Below, piece after piece: positions 42,574 to 51,934 of a stretch of DNA of 64,000 bases. The translations under genes and the position numbers were made by a program. The stretch is from Sporobacter sp963663605 (GTDB lineage: Bacteria > Bacillota > Clostridia > Oscillospirales > Oscillospiraceae), in assembly GCA_963663605.2 (NCBI GenBank), contig CAXXVF010000001.1, positions 248,001 to 312,000 of the forward strand. Reading direction: 5' to 3'. Below the pieces are notes generated by a model that did no database searches, was not told where the DNA came from, and was given only the letters and a program-made list of their open reading frames with translations. Position 1 is the first letter of the stretch; each line of letters begins with the position of its first letter.

Positions 42574-43668
42574 ATGAAAAAAACACTCTCAATTCTTTTA
42601 GTACTTTTATTTGCAGTATCCCTTTTGGCGGCCTGCGGGAAGACCGAGACAACACCCGAGGAATCCGCATCGGCCCCGGCGGAGTCCGCTCCCGCTGAGA
42701 GCGCTCCGGCAGAAAGCGCCCCTGCTGAGACTGAAACCGAACCTGCCGATCTGCCGACCGCTATTTTTGCGGACGCCGGCTGGGACAGCATTCAGTTCCA
42801 CAACGCTGTTATGATGTTTGTAGCCGAAAATGCCTACGGCATGGAGACGGAACAGATTTCCGGTTCAACGCCCGTCACGTTTGAGGCGCTGAAAAGCGGA
42901 GATATAACAGTATACTCAGAGACGTGGAGCGATAATATTGCAACGTATGATGAAGATGTCGAGTCCGGTGCTATACTTGAGATGGGCATCAACTTTGACG
43001 ATGACATGCAGGGCTTATATGTGCCCCGTTATGTAATAGAAGGCGATGCGGAACGCGGCATCGAGCCGATGGCGCCCGATCTCAAGACCGTTGAAGACCT
43101 GAAAAATTACCCCGATGTTTTCGCAGATCCCGATGATTCGTCTATGGGCCGTATCCTCGGCGCCATTTCCGGCTGGGCTATCGACGAAGTTATGAGAAAC
43201 AAATACGCATTTTACGGTCTGGACGAGATGTACAACTATGTCGATCCCGGTTCCGATGCAGCACTCGCCGCATCATTTGCCGGTGCTTATGAAAAGGGCG
43301 AAGCTATTGTCGGCTACTATTGGGAGCCCACATATCTCACTGGTAAATACGATCTGGTGCTGCTCGAGGATGCCCCGTATGTCGACGATGCGTCATTCAA
43401 AGCCGGCGAGACAGAATGCCCGGCAGTTCCCCTGACTGTTTGCGTCAACCCTGATTTCTATGCGGCAGCTCCTGAATTCTGTGACGAATTCTGCGCCAAT
43501 TACGCAACTTCCAGCGCACTGACTGCGGAAGTGGTGGTTTATATCCAAGATAGCGGTGTTGATATGACCGAAGCAGCGATCTGGTTCATGCAGCAGCATG
43601 ATGAGCTGATCGACCAATGGCTTCCTGCCGATAAAGCCGAACTCGTGCGCGCAGCGCTCAACGGATAA
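42574..43668 (+). CDS. glycine-betaine/proline-type ABC transporter substrate-binding lipoprotein
   Basis: The 364-residue protein has a lipoprotein signal with lipobox LLAAC (Cys 22) and a Pro/Ala/Glu/Ser linker of four PAES-like repeats. A binding domain of the OpuAC family follows (FADAGWDSIQFHNAVMMF, VTFEALKSGDI, YSETWSDN, GAYEKGEAIVGYYWEPTYL). Trp residues in WDS, ETWSD and YYWEP would form the aromatic cage that holds the quaternary amine. AAAGGAGGAAAT precedes the ATG. It heads a three-gene operon. Confidence 0.85.
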   Translation: MKKTLSILLVLLFAVSLLAACGKTETTPEESASAPAESAPAESAPAESAPAETETEPADLPTAIFADAGWDSIQFHNAVMMFVAENAYGMETEQISGSTPVTFEALKSGDITVYSETWSDNIATYDEDVESGAILEMGINFDDDMQGLYVPRYVIEGDAERGIEPMAPDLKTVEDLKNYPDVFADPDDSSMGRILGAISGWAIDEVMRNKYAFYGLDEMYNYVDPGSDAALAASFAGAYEKGEAIVGYYWEPTYLTGKYDLVLLEDAPYVDDASFKAGETECPAVPLTVCVNPDFYAAAPEFCDEFCANYATSSALTAEVVVYIQDSGVDMTEAAIWFMQQHDELIDQWLPADKAELVRAALNG

Positions 43669-43685
43669 GGCGAGGAGTGGAATAA

Positions 43686-44555
43686 TTGCCTGACTGGATT
43701 CTGAATTTCCCTGAAGAAATCTTTGTAAATCTGATGGAACCGATTGACAAAGCTGTCGACTATATGGTTGTCAACTGGGACGGATTTTTTCAAGCTGTAC
43801 GTGCGATACTCAACGCAATTCTTAAAGGTGTCGGGGCGGTTATCAATATCATTCCATGGTGGGTACTGATCGTTTTGGTGTTCATTGCCACGTTCCGCAT
43901 GAGCCGCAAATGGACAAGAGCCGCCGGTTATGCCATATTGCTTTTTTTAATCGGCATAGTCGGTTACTGGGACCTGATGTATATGACTCTGTCTGTTGTC
44001 ATCACGTCCGTTATTATTTCGATGATCATCGGGTTGCCGACCGGCGTCCTGATATCATCCAGCAAAAAAGCCAATGCGATTATCCGGCCCATATTGGACC
44101 TGATGCAGACGCTGCCGAGTTTTGTTTATCTGATACCGGCCGTTATGCTCATTGGGCTGGGGGATGTACCAGCGGTCATTGCCACGACAATTTATGCCGT
44201 TCCGCCAGTCATCCGATTGACCGGACACGGGATCCAGCAGGTCGATGTGGAAGTTGTGGAAGCCGCGAAATCCTTCGGCGCGACGAAATGGCAGGCGCTG
44301 TTTAAAGTGCAGATACCGCAGGCTCTGCCGACGATCATGACGGGCGTCAACCAGACGATTATGATGGCCATTGCGATGGTCGTTACCTGTTCGCTGATTG
44401 GTGCGAAAGGTCTGGGACACGAAGTCATAGTCGGTATCAACCGGCTTGAACCCGGCCGTGGATTCGTCGCTGGAATAGCCATCGTTATTGTCGCCATTAT
44501 TTTTGACAGGCTCACACAGGGTATTGTCAAGAAGAAAGATGAGGTGGCGCAATGA
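43686..44555 (+). CDS. glycine-betaine-type ABC transporter permease
   Basis: The 289-residue protein has six or seven membrane helices and a binding-protein-dependent transport inner-membrane domain with the EAA loop VEAAKSFGATKWQALFKVQIP and ISMIIGLPTGVLIS. It is a ProW/OpuAB-type permease that couples to the next gene's ATPase. TTG 43686 follows GAGGAGTGGAATAA. It overlaps the ATPase gene by 4 bp. Confidence 0.85.
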   Translation: MPDWILNFPEEIFVNLMEPIDKAVDYMVVNWDGFFQAVRAILNAILKGVGAVINIIPWWVLIVLVFIATFRMSRKWTRAAGYAILLFLIGIVGYWDLMYMTLSVVITSVIISMIIGLPTGVLISSSKKANAIIRPILDLMQTLPSFVYLIPAVMLIGLGDVPAVIATTIYAVPPVIRLTGHGIQQVDVEVVEAAKSFGATKWQALFKVQIPQALPTIMTGVNQTIMMAIAMVVTCSLIGAKGLGHEVIVGINRLEPGRGFVAGIAIVIVAIIFDRLTQGIVKKKDEVAQ

Positions 44556-45736
44556 CGAACGACAAAGACATCATTCTGCGCGTCGAACACCTGACAAAAA
44601 TGTTCGGGTCGAAGAAACAGGCGGCTCGAGAACTGCTTAAAAAAGGCGCCTCCAAGGAGGAAATTCTTAAACAGACCGGCGTGACCGTGGCTGTTGACGA
44701 CATTTCCTTTGATGTCGAGCGCGGTAAGATTTTTGCGCTGATCGGTCTGTCCGGCTCCGGCAAGTCGACCGTCGTGCGCTGTTTGAATCGGTTGCATCCG
44801 GCCACTTCGGGGAACATATTTTTCGAAGGCCGGGATATTGAGAAATTTACCAAAGAAGAACTCTTGGAATACCGGCGCACAAAGTTGTCGATGGTGTTCC
44901 AGAGCTTTGGACTCATGTCCCACAGGGATGTACTAGGCAACGTCGCTTTCGGCCTTGAGATCCGCGGGATCAAAAAAACCGAGCGCGAGGAAAAGGCGAT
45001 GGAGCTGATAAACATGGTTGGGCTTAACGGCTGGGAGAACAAGAGTATCACGGATCTCAGCGGCGGAATGCGCCAGCGTGTCGGCATTGCCCGCGCGCTG
45101 ACGAACGACCCCGACATTCTCCTGATGGACGAGCCGTTCTCGGCGCTTGATCCGCTTGTCCGCCACGATATGCAGTTCGAGCTGCTGTCCATACAGGAAA
45201 AGCTGAACAAGACGGTTGTATTCATCACGCACGACATCAACGAGGCGTTCAAGCTGGGCAATACCGTCGCCATCATGCGCGACGGCAAGATCATCCAGAC
45301 AGACACGCCGGAAGGCATGTCGTCCGATCCGGCGGACGATTACGTCCGAGACTTCATCAACAGCGCCGATAAAGCCCAGATCTACAGCGTCGGCAACATC
45401 ATGCAGAAGCCGGCCTGTCTGATCCACACGCGCGACGGCGCCAACAACGCGCTCAAACAGATGCGCGAAAACGGCGTTTCCAGCGCATACGTTGTGGACG
45501 AAAAGATGGAGCTTGTCGGTATACTCACGCTGGAACAGGCCCTGAAGGTGCGCGCGGGAGAGGGTTCTTTCCTTGACGCGATTATTCGGGACCTGCCTAC
45601 AACCACGAAGGATGTACAGATTTCGGATCTCATCCCCGTCGCGGCGGAAGCTGTTTACCCGATCGCCGTTGTGGATGAGAAAGATCGGTTTATCGGTATC
45701 GTGACGAAGGCCGCTGTTCTGGCCTCGCTTATCTGA
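44552..45736 (+). CDS. glycine-betaine-type ABC transporter ATPase with CBS pair
   Basis: The 394-residue protein is a ProV/OpuAA-type ATPase: Walker A GLSGSGKST, Q-loop VFQSFGLM, signature LSGGMRQRVG, Walker B ILLMDEP, and switch ITHD. A C-terminal tandem CBS domain (about residues 265-390) matches the ionic-strength or nucleotide sensor of OpuA. It uses ATP to accumulate betaine or related osmolytes. The operon is divergent from ablAB, the N-epsilon-acetyl-beta-lysine genes. Confidence 0.9.
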   Translation: MTNDKDIILRVEHLTKMFGSKKQAARELLKKGASKEEILKQTGVTVAVDDISFDVERGKIFALIGLSGSGKSTVVRCLNRLHPATSGNIFFEGRDIEKFTKEELLEYRRTKLSMVFQSFGLMSHRDVLGNVAFGLEIRGIKKTEREEKAMELINMVGLNGWENKSITDLSGGMRQRVGIARALTNDPDILLMDEPFSALDPLVRHDMQFELLSIQEKLNKTVVFITHDINEAFKLGNTVAIMRDGKIIQTDTPEGMSSDPADDYVRDFINSADKAQIYSVGNIMQKPACLIHTRDGANNALKQMRENGVSSAYVVDEKMELVGILTLEQALKVRAGEGSFLDAIIRDLPTTTKDVQISDLIPVAAEAVYPIAVVDEKDRFIGIVTKAAVLASLI

Positions 45737-45762
45737 CGACCGATAAGCTTAATAAAAGATTG

Positions 45763-45794
45763 AAGCCCGCTGCCTTCAGGCAGCGGGCCTTTTA
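45763..45794. terminator. bidirectional terminator
   Basis: AAGCCCGCTGCC pairs with GGCAGCGGGCCTT around TTCA, with TTTAT on the plus strand and TTCAATC on the minus. Confidence 0.8.
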
Positions 45795-46274
45795 TAGCTC
45801 TTCTTCATTTTTCAGACGTTTTCCCGTTATCCGGCTTACCGTCAGCTTTAAAACGGTTACGTTCTTCAAAACCTTTTCATCAAAGATGAGCGCCTGTTTG
45901 TCCGAATACTGGCGCATGATGAGCGTCAGGCCGTGTATTTTTTCATCCTGAGATGCGATTTCGATCGTCCCGGTTCCACAGACGCTTTCGTATGTCATCG
46001 TTGACGCGCAGGCTTTATCCCCTTCGATAAATTCGTCCGGGCGATCCATCTCAAAAGCAACTTGATTGTTCAGATGCAGAAGATCCAGCTTTTTACCCGT
46101 ATTTGCGCTGTGAAAATAAAGCGTGAGCTCGTTCCCTTGCGTCTCATACCCGAAATTGAGCGGCACGATATAGGGATGCCCCGTGTCGAAGAACGCCACT
46201 CGGCACACCCTGCACTGTTCGATGACGGCCAAGATCGCGTCAAAATCTACGATTTCCCTGTCGCTTCGTCTCAT
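45792..46274 (-). CDS. pyridoxamine 5'-phosphate oxidase-like (NimA-type) flavoprotein
   Basis: From ATG 46274 (GGGAG, 5 nt spacing) a 160-residue split-barrel protein: RVCRVAFFDTGHPYIVPLNFGYE, LYFHSANTGKKLDLLHLNNQVAFEMD and a YESVCGTGTIE strand match the NimA/pyridoxamine oxidase-like family. These bind FMN and in some cases reduce nitroimidazoles; resistance cannot be claimed from sequence. It stands alone. Confidence 0.8.
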   Translation of the reverse strand: MRRSDREIVDFDAILAVIEQCRVCRVAFFDTGHPYIVPLNFGYETQGNELTLYFHSANTGKKLDLLHLNNQVAFEMDRPDEFIEGDKACASTMTYESVCGTGTIEIASQDEKIHGLTLIMRQYSDKQALIFDEKVLKNVTVLKLTVSRITGKRLKNEEEL

Positions 46275-46348
46275 ATTGTCTCCCATGTTTTGTATTGCCG
46301 GCCACCGGAGCTGTTTAAAATACGCCGCTCTGACGCAGTGGCTTGATA

Positions 46349-46975
46349 TCAGCCCAGCGCGTTTTTATACCAGAAGATCGCCAGCTGCGTCCGGCGCTTG
46401 AGCCCCAGCTTGTCCATAATGACGCTGACGCCGTTGCGCACCGTGCCCTCGCTCAAATAAAGAGCTCCCGCAATCTCGCGGTTGCTGAGCCCGTCTGCTA
46501 TCAGGCGGATGATTTCGGTTTCCTTATCGGTGATGCCGTAATCGCTGAGGCTCGGTTTTTGGCTCCGGCTTAAAAGGCTCGGAATCTTCGCCACGATATC
46601 CTCGCCGAAAACGCTCTGGCCGGCGTATACGGCCTTCAAGGCCGGCAGAATGCTTTCAAAATCCTGCTTGAGGATATACCCTTTTGCCCCGATCTTCAGG
46701 GCGCGGTAGATATATTCGTCGTCGGCAAACGTCGTGAGGTACAGTATTTTTGCTTCCGGATACGCTTTCAGGATTTGTTCGCCGGCATCGAGGCCCGTCA
46801 TGCCGTCCATCCGGATATCCATCAGCAGGATATCCGGTTTGTGCGCGCTGTACAGACGCACCGCGTCTTCGCCGCAGATGCCGATATCGTAGACATGGAA
46901 CTCCGGCTCGGTTTCGATGATCGTTTTTAAGGAAATGCCGACGAGTTTATCATCGTCAACAACCACAATTTTCAT
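46349..46975 (-). CDS. NarL/LuxR-family response regulator
   Basis: From ATG 46975 (GGGAGG upstream) a 208-residue protein: receiver domain with VVVDDDKLV, phospho-acceptor LLMDIRMDG (Asp about residue 53), Thr-Ala-like LYLTTFADD and K in IGAKGYILK, then a LuxR-type helix-turn-helix (ITDKETEIIRLIADGLSNREIAGALYLSEGTVRNGVSVIMDKLGLKRRTQLA). Partner of the kinase gene just upstream; the divergent ABC exporter is the likely target. Confidence 0.85.
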   Translation of the reverse strand: MKIVVVDDDKLVGISLKTIIETEPEFHVYDIGICGEDAVRLYSAHKPDILLMDIRMDGMTGLDAGEQILKAYPEAKILYLTTFADDEYIYRALKIGAKGYILKQDFESILPALKAVYAGQSVFGEDIVAKIPSLLSRSQKPSLSDYGITDKETEIIRLIADGLSNREIAGALYLSEGTVRNGVSVIMDKLGLKRRTQLAIFWYKNALG

Positions 46976-47006
46976 ACTTGCCTCCCATGCATTCCCGGAT
47001 AAATCC

Positions 47007-48068
47007 TCATATTGCTTTAGGTATCGATACAAAAACGGTAAATCCGTTGTCATATCCGGTATTGGACAGGCCGCCAAGGCTCCCGACGCGTTCGGCGATG
47101 TTTTTAAGCCCCAGTCCTTCGCCGGACAGCGTTTTCTTCGTCCCGTTATCTTTAACGATGAGCTGATACAGAGCCGGATGCTCCCGCAGCGCGACAGAAA
47201 CCAGGCTGGCGTCGGAATGGCGGATGATATTTGACAGCGCTTCCTTTACAACGAATAAGAGCGTGTATTTGATCTTTTTGTCGGGATTGCTGTCTATATC
47301 GTAATCCAGAGTGATCGCGCAAAAGTCGAAACCGTCGCAGAGCGTTTTGACTTCCGCATACACATCGACCGACTCGTCGTACAGGTCGTGGATGCTGCTG
47401 CGGACGGTATCCATGCCCGTAACGAGCGTTTTGTTGAGCGTCGTCAGCCTTTCGCGTGTGTGTTCGTCTGTGCACGTTGCCATCAGCGCGCCCGTCTGCA
47501 GGATCGAATTTGACAGCAGATGCCCGACGCTGTCGTGGATATCGCGCGCGATCCGGTTGCGTTCGCCCAGCGTAGCCAGATGGACCTCGTAATCCTGCTT
47601 TTCCATAAGCTCCTTGTTCTTGCGTTCAAGCTGAAGCGAGAATTCTTTTGTGGAATCGCGCAGCGTTACATATTCGCTGCGGGCCTTTTCGAGCATGACC
47701 GTCCGCCACCGGATCATATACGAAAGTCCGGCTAAAAGGCAGATGAAGATGAAATCCGAAAGCGGCAGCGCCGGAAAGCCCGTGGCTAACGGAATGACGG
47801 CCGCCAGAGCGGCAAACGGATATTTGGAAAAAAAGATATCGTAGCAGATGACCGGCAGGAAGAATAGATAGTCGGGATAAAAAAACGAGATAAAAAGGAA
47901 GATGAGCGCCGTTATGAGCACGACGGCGTCTTTGTCGGTATAACTCATAAACGCGCCGAAAATGATGACGATAATGAGGGGAACGACGCCATAGAAGTCC
48001 GTGCGGTACTGCACGTAGAAAACGGCGCACAGTATGAAAACGGTGAGCTTGTCAATATACTTATACAC
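47007..48068 (-). CDS. membrane sensor histidine kinase (NarX/DesK-type)
   Basis: The 353-residue protein has five or six membrane helices, a coiled linker, a HisKA_3 dimerisation domain with the phospho-acceptor in ERNRIARDIHDSVGHLLS and a HATPase domain ending DNGTKKTLSGEGLGLKNIAERV. It has no large sensor loop, so it may sense the membrane itself, as DesK and LiaS-like kinases do. It is followed by its response regulator. Confidence 0.85.
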   Translation of the reverse strand: MYKYIDKLTVFILCAVFYVQYRTDFYGVVPLIIVIIFGAFMSYTDKDAVVLITALIFLFISFFYPDYLFFLPVICYDIFFSKYPFAALAAVIPLATGFPALPLSDFIFICLLAGLSYMIRWRTVMLEKARSEYVTLRDSTKEFSLQLERKNKELMEKQDYEVHLATLGERNRIARDIHDSVGHLLSNSILQTGALMATCTDEHTRERLTTLNKTLVTGMDTVRSSIHDLYDESVDVYAEVKTLCDGFDFCAITLDYDIDSNPDKKIKYTLLFVVKEALSNIIRHSDASLVSVALREHPALYQLIVKDNGTKKTLSGEGLGLKNIAERVGSLGGLSNTGYDNGFTVFVSIPKAI

Positions 48069-48186
48069 AGCCGCTGCTCCTCTCGCATGTATGACATTAT
48101 TCTACCAGATGCCGCAAATGTTTACAATCGTCCTTATCGGTCAAGTCCTGCTGATAAAGTGTTTTTGTCCTTTCGCCGTGCGAAAG

Positions 48187-48353
48187 AATTTTGGCCGGAC
48201 ACGCCGAGTCCTGCTGGGCTGAACGGCCAAAATTGTTGGATTACAAGGTTTCCGGGAATTCACTTCCCGGAGGCCTTACTTTGAGAGGCCCGCAGGCCGA
48301 GCCCCCTTTTCTCAAAAAACGGTGTTTTTTGAGAATTAAATGACAAATGTCAT
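48187..48353. promoter_or_regulatory. hairpin-rich intergenic region before the ABC-2 exporter operon
   Basis: Between the divergent kinase and exporter genes (48069-48434) lie four inverted repeats: TTTTGGCC/GGCCAAAA (about 48190-48230), CCGGGAA/TTCCCGG (48254-48272), TTCTCAAAAAAC/GTTTTTTGAGAA (48309-48335, perfect) and ATGACA-AA-TGTCAT (48340-48353). The last dyad resembles a NarL-type binding site and is a good operator candidate. The rest of the region shows no gene. Confidence 0.5.
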
Positions 48354-48434
48354 ATGGGAAGAGGAGCAATCTCACTTACGCGGGACGTTTGTCAGCGTTA
48401 TAATAAAATCATAAACCGTGAGGGGGCAAAACAT

Positions 48435-49367
48435 ATGGTAGTCAATGTAAAGAACCTTGTTAAAAGGTACGGCGACCTCATCGCGCTTGACCATTTCAAT
48501 CTGGAGGTCCAGGAAGGGGAGGTGTTCGGGCTTTTAGGGCCGAACGGCTCCGGTAAGACGACGGCCATCAACTGCATTCTGGCGCTTTTGAAATACAGCA
48601 AAGGCGACATCCAGGTGTTCGGCAGGCCGATGCGCCCGGATTCATACGACATCAAAAGAAACATCGGCATCGTCCCGCAGAACGTGGCGGTATTCAATGA
48701 ACTGACCGTTTTGGAGAATGTTCGTTATTTTTGCGGGCTGTATGTTGACGACAAGGAGAAATGCCGCCAACTTGTGGAGGAGGCCGTCGCGTTTGTCGGC
48801 CTGGAGGATTATACAAAATTTCTGCCGAAGAAACTGAGCGGCGGACTGCTCCGCCGGCTCAACATCGCCTGCGGCATTGCCCACAAGCCGAAACTTATTT
48901 TCCTTGACGAGCCGACCGTTGCCGTCGACCCGCAGAGCCGCAACAGCATCCTTGAGGGCATACTGGACCTGAACTGCAAGGGTGCGACGGTGATCTACAC
49001 ATCCCACTACATGGAAGAGGTCGAACAGATCTGCTCGCACATCGCGATTATGGACAAGGGAAAGATCATCGCCTCCGGTACGTCAAACGAACTCAAGAAC
49101 ATGATAAAGACCGGCGAAAAGATTACGGCCGAGCTGTACAGCGCCGACAGGACGATACTGGACGGCGTGAAGAAGCTGCCGTTTGTCAGCTCGGCGCAGC
49201 TGAGCGGGACGGAGCTCATCATCAAATCCGCGAGCGGTAAAAACAACCTGCCGGCGGTGCTGGATTACCTCCATACGAAAAACATCGCCTACGGCCGGAT
49301 ATTCTGCGAACTGCCGACGCTAAACGACGTTTTCCTTGAAATAACCGGCAAACAGCTGAGAGATTGA
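48435..49367 (+). CDS. ABC-2 type exporter ATPase
   Basis: The 310-residue protein has Walker A GPNGSGKTT, Q-loop IVPQNVAVFNELT, signature LSGGLLRRLN, Walker B LIFLDEP and H-loop TSHYMEE, followed by a C-terminal domain of about 90 residues common to drug/antibiotic exporters. ATG 48435 follows GAGGGGGCAAAACAT. The upstream frame to 48354 is not supported. It is co-transcribed with two permease genes. Confidence 0.85.
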   Translation: MVVNVKNLVKRYGDLIALDHFNLEVQEGEVFGLLGPNGSGKTTAINCILALLKYSKGDIQVFGRPMRPDSYDIKRNIGIVPQNVAVFNELTVLENVRYFCGLYVDDKEKCRQLVEEAVAFVGLEDYTKFLPKKLSGGLLRRLNIACGIAHKPKLIFLDEPTVAVDPQSRNSILEGILDLNCKGATVIYTSHYMEEVEQICSHIAIMDKGKIIASGTSNELKNMIKTGEKITAELYSADRTILDGVKKLPFVSSAQLSGTELIIKSASGKNNLPAVLDYLHTKNIAYGRIFCELPTLNDVFLEITGKQLRD

Positions 49368-49378
49368 AGGTGCGCTGT

Positions 49379-50518
49379 ATGTTTCTTCATGTTTTTAAAA
49401 ACAGATTCAAACTGCTGCTCCGCGACAGGGCGGATTTGTTCTGGACGACGCTGTATCCGATCATACTCGCGCTGTTTTTCTCCATGGCGTTTTCCAATCT
49501 TTCTAATGCCGAATCGTTTTCGAGCTTCCCAATCGGCGTCGTCGACAGCGCGGAATACCGGAGTCAGCCGTATTTTGCCGAGGCGCTCGCTTCCGTTTCC
49601 GACGAGGCGGAGGAGGAAGATAAGCTGTTCGACGTATCGCTTTTAAGTCTGGAGGAGGCCGAAGAAGGCCTGGAGAATAATACGATTGCGGGATACATCC
49701 TGTTCGAGGACGGCGCGCATGTCGTCGTCAAGTCCTCCGGAATTCAGCAGACGATCCTCAAGAGTTTTATGGACAGTTATCTGCAGTATTCGTCGGCGGT
49801 CCAAACGATCATCACCGAAAACCCGTCCGCGCTTATGAATTTGAATACGGATTACGAGCAGACCTGGATCGAACCGATGCAGACCGACACGGGTAATAAC
49901 GATCAGAGCGTGATTATGTTTTACGGCCTGATTTCGATGGCGGTTTTGTTCGGCGGCTTCTGGGGCCGCAGAGAGGTTGAGGATATCCAGGCGGACATAT
50001 CGCCGCTGGGTGCGCGGATCAACCTGACGCCGGTCCATAAGCTCAAGGCCCTGACATCCTCAATGCTCGCGTCCGTAATTGTCCATGTGCTGTCGCTGTT
50101 CATACTGGTCGCGTTCATGTGGCTGGTGCTGGGCGTTGATTTCGGCGCGCAGCTGGGGAGCATCGCTTTGCTATGTGTCGTCTCGGGTTACATGGGCGTT
50201 GCGTTCGGCGCGTTTATCGCATCGCTGGCTCGCGGGAGTGAAGGCGTTCGAATGGGTGTGCTTTTAGGCGTGAGCCTCGCATCGTCCACGATTGCCGGCA
50301 TGGTGCATCCCGACATAAAATACGCCGTGACGCAGGCGGTGCCGGCCCTGCAGTATATAAATCCCGCAAACCTCGTTTCCGACGCGCTGTACGCGCTGTA
50401 TTACTACGGCGGCGGAGGCCGGTTTACGCTGAACATCCTGCTCATACTCGCGTTTTCACTGCTGTTCACCGTGACCATATTCTTCGTGACAAGGAGGCAG
50501 AAATATGCCAGTATTTAA
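49379..50518 (+). CDS. ABC-2 type transporter permease 1
   Basis: From ATG 49379 (GAAGGTG upstream) a ~379-residue permease: N-terminal FKNRFKLLLRDRADLFWTTLYPII entry, a large extracytoplasmic loop (about residues 45-180) and five C-terminal membrane helices. The loop is acidic (VSDEAEEEDKLFDVS). It should form a heteromeric pore with the next gene's product. It overlaps that gene by 14 bp. Confidence 0.8.
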   Translation: MFLHVFKNRFKLLLRDRADLFWTTLYPIILALFFSMAFSNLSNAESFSSFPIGVVDSAEYRSQPYFAEALASVSDEAEEEDKLFDVSLLSLEEAEEGLENNTIAGYILFEDGAHVVVKSSGIQQTILKSFMDSYLQYSSAVQTIITENPSALMNLNTDYEQTWIEPMQTDTGNNDQSVIMFYGLISMAVLFGGFWGRREVEDIQADISPLGARINLTPVHKLKALTSSMLASVIVHVLSLFILVAFMWLVLGVDFGAQLGSIALLCVVSGYMGVAFGAFIASLARGSEGVRMGVLLGVSLASSTIAGMVHPDIKYAVTQAVPALQYINPANLVSDALYALYYYGGGGRFTLNILLILAFSLLFTVTIFFVTRRQKYASI

Positions 50519-51674
50519 AGCCTACCTGCTTGTGATCAAACGGAACATCCCGGCGCTGCTCATCTACTTTTTCGTTTTCGTAGCCATGGCGGTCATATTC
50601 CTCAAGTTTGTCGACAGCCAGACCTATACGGATTTTTCCGCCGTCAAGAGTGATATGATCCTGCTGTGCGAAGAAGAAACGCCCTTTGCGGACGGCTTCA
50701 CCGGATACCTGGAGGAAAACGCTAACATTCTTCCGGTCGGCGCGGATGAGCAAAGCATAAAAGACGCGCTGTTTTTCGGCAAAGCGGACTACGTCCTTAA
50801 GATCCCCGCCGGCTTTACGGAGAGCTTTATGAGCGGCGCGGACGATGTAGCGCTCGGGAAGATGACGGGCGGCATGTCGTCTGATTCGGTCAACGCCGAC
50901 TTCATCATTAACAGATATCTCGAAGCTGCGCGCATGTACGTCAACAACGTACCGGACATTAGTCAGCAGGACGTTGTCATGAATGTTCAGCGGGACCTTG
51001 AAGAAACAGCGTCTGTGGAAATGAAGGCGAACATCCAGCAGGCCCAGACGAATGAGCTGACCGATACGTTCCGGTATCTGGCGTATCCGATCCTGGCCAT
51101 CATGTTCATGGGCATAACCTCCATCATGCTGGCCTTCAACGCGGGCGAAGTTTCCCGCCGCAACAATTGCGCGCCGCTTGGCCCCGTCCGGTTCAACATG
51201 CAGATTTTTATTGGCAACGCGCTGTTTACTATTATCGTCTGGGGACTTTTATGCCTGATTTCCATCGGCTTGAGCGACAATCTTGGATTCGGGCCGGGTA
51301 TACGCCTGTTTTGCCTCAACGCGCTCGTGGTGTCGATCGTGGCTTTGTCGGTCGCGTTTCTGGCCGGGCAGTTTATCAAAGGCCCTGTCGCGCAGGCCGC
51401 GCTGACAAACGTCATTTCATTGGGAACGGCCTTCATCAGCGGCGTGTTTATCCCGCAGTTTTTACTCGGGCAGAACGTATTGAAGATCGCCAGCTTCACG
51501 CCGTTTTACTGGTACATCAAGGCCACCGAAACCATCGGCAGTATGCCGTCGTACACCTTTGACGATATCAAACCGGTTTTGGGAGATATGCTCATCCAGC
51601 TTGGCTTTGCCGCCGCCTTTATTGTCATTGCGCTCGTTGCGTCCAAGCAGAAAAAACTCAAACAGGCAAGCTGA
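50505..51674 (+). CDS. ABC-2 type transporter permease 2
   Basis: The 389-residue protein has an N-terminal membrane helix, a large exterior loop (about residues 40-195) and five C-terminal helices (FRYLAYPILAIMFMGITSIMLAF to IVIALVASKQKK). It is related to the upstream permease in layout but shares little sequence by eye, so the exporter is a heterodimer. Substrate unknown; neighbourhood to a membrane-sensing kinase suggests a drug or peptide export response. Confidence 0.8.
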   Translation: MPVFKAYLLVIKRNIPALLIYFFVFVAMAVIFLKFVDSQTYTDFSAVKSDMILLCEEETPFADGFTGYLEENANILPVGADEQSIKDALFFGKADYVLKIPAGFTESFMSGADDVALGKMTGGMSSDSVNADFIINRYLEAARMYVNNVPDISQQDVVMNVQRDLEETASVEMKANIQQAQTNELTDTFRYLAYPILAIMFMGITSIMLAFNAGEVSRRNNCAPLGPVRFNMQIFIGNALFTIIVWGLLCLISIGLSDNLGFGPGIRLFCLNALVVSIVALSVAFLAGQFIKGPVAQAALTNVISLGTAFISGVFIPQFLLGQNVLKIASFTPFYWYIKATETIGSMPSYTFDDIKPVLGDMLIQLGFAAAFIVIALVASKQKKLKQAS

Positions 51675-51679
51675 GCTAA

Positions 51680-51888
51680 CTGTCTAAAAAGCCGACTTCG
51701 CGGCTTTTTCGACAAATAAGGTTCTCGGCCTGCGGGCCTCGCAAAGCAAGACTTTTCGGAAATGAATTCCTCAAAGCCTTGAAATCAAACAATTTCCGCC
51801 GCCGAGACCAGACAACTCGCCGTCGTCGGCGAAAATTAAATCGCACGGCGATTGGACGCTTAGAACGGGAAACGATAGTTATCGACAG
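51680..51888. repeat. dispersed structured element, copy C
   Basis: The ~209 bp copy begins with a hairpin TGTCTAAAAAGCCG (51681-51694) pairing with CGGCTTTTTCGACA (51701-51714), a second hairpin GGCC-TGCG-GGCC (51727-51738), then the shared GACCAGACAACTCGCC block and AATCGC-ACG-GCGATT hairpin, and ends with CGACAG. The first two stems use other bases than copies A and B but still pair. It lies between convergent ABC permease and ppk genes. Confidence 0.85.
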
Positions 51889-51889
51889 T

Positions 51890-51921
51890 AAAAAGCCTGC
51901 GGCATACGCCGCAGGCTTTTT
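51890..51921. terminator. bidirectional terminator of ppk and the exporter operon
   Basis: AAAAAGCCTGCGGC pairs perfectly with GCCGCAGGCTTTTT around ATAC. Confidence 0.9.
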
Positions 51922-51934
51922 GCCCATTACATAT

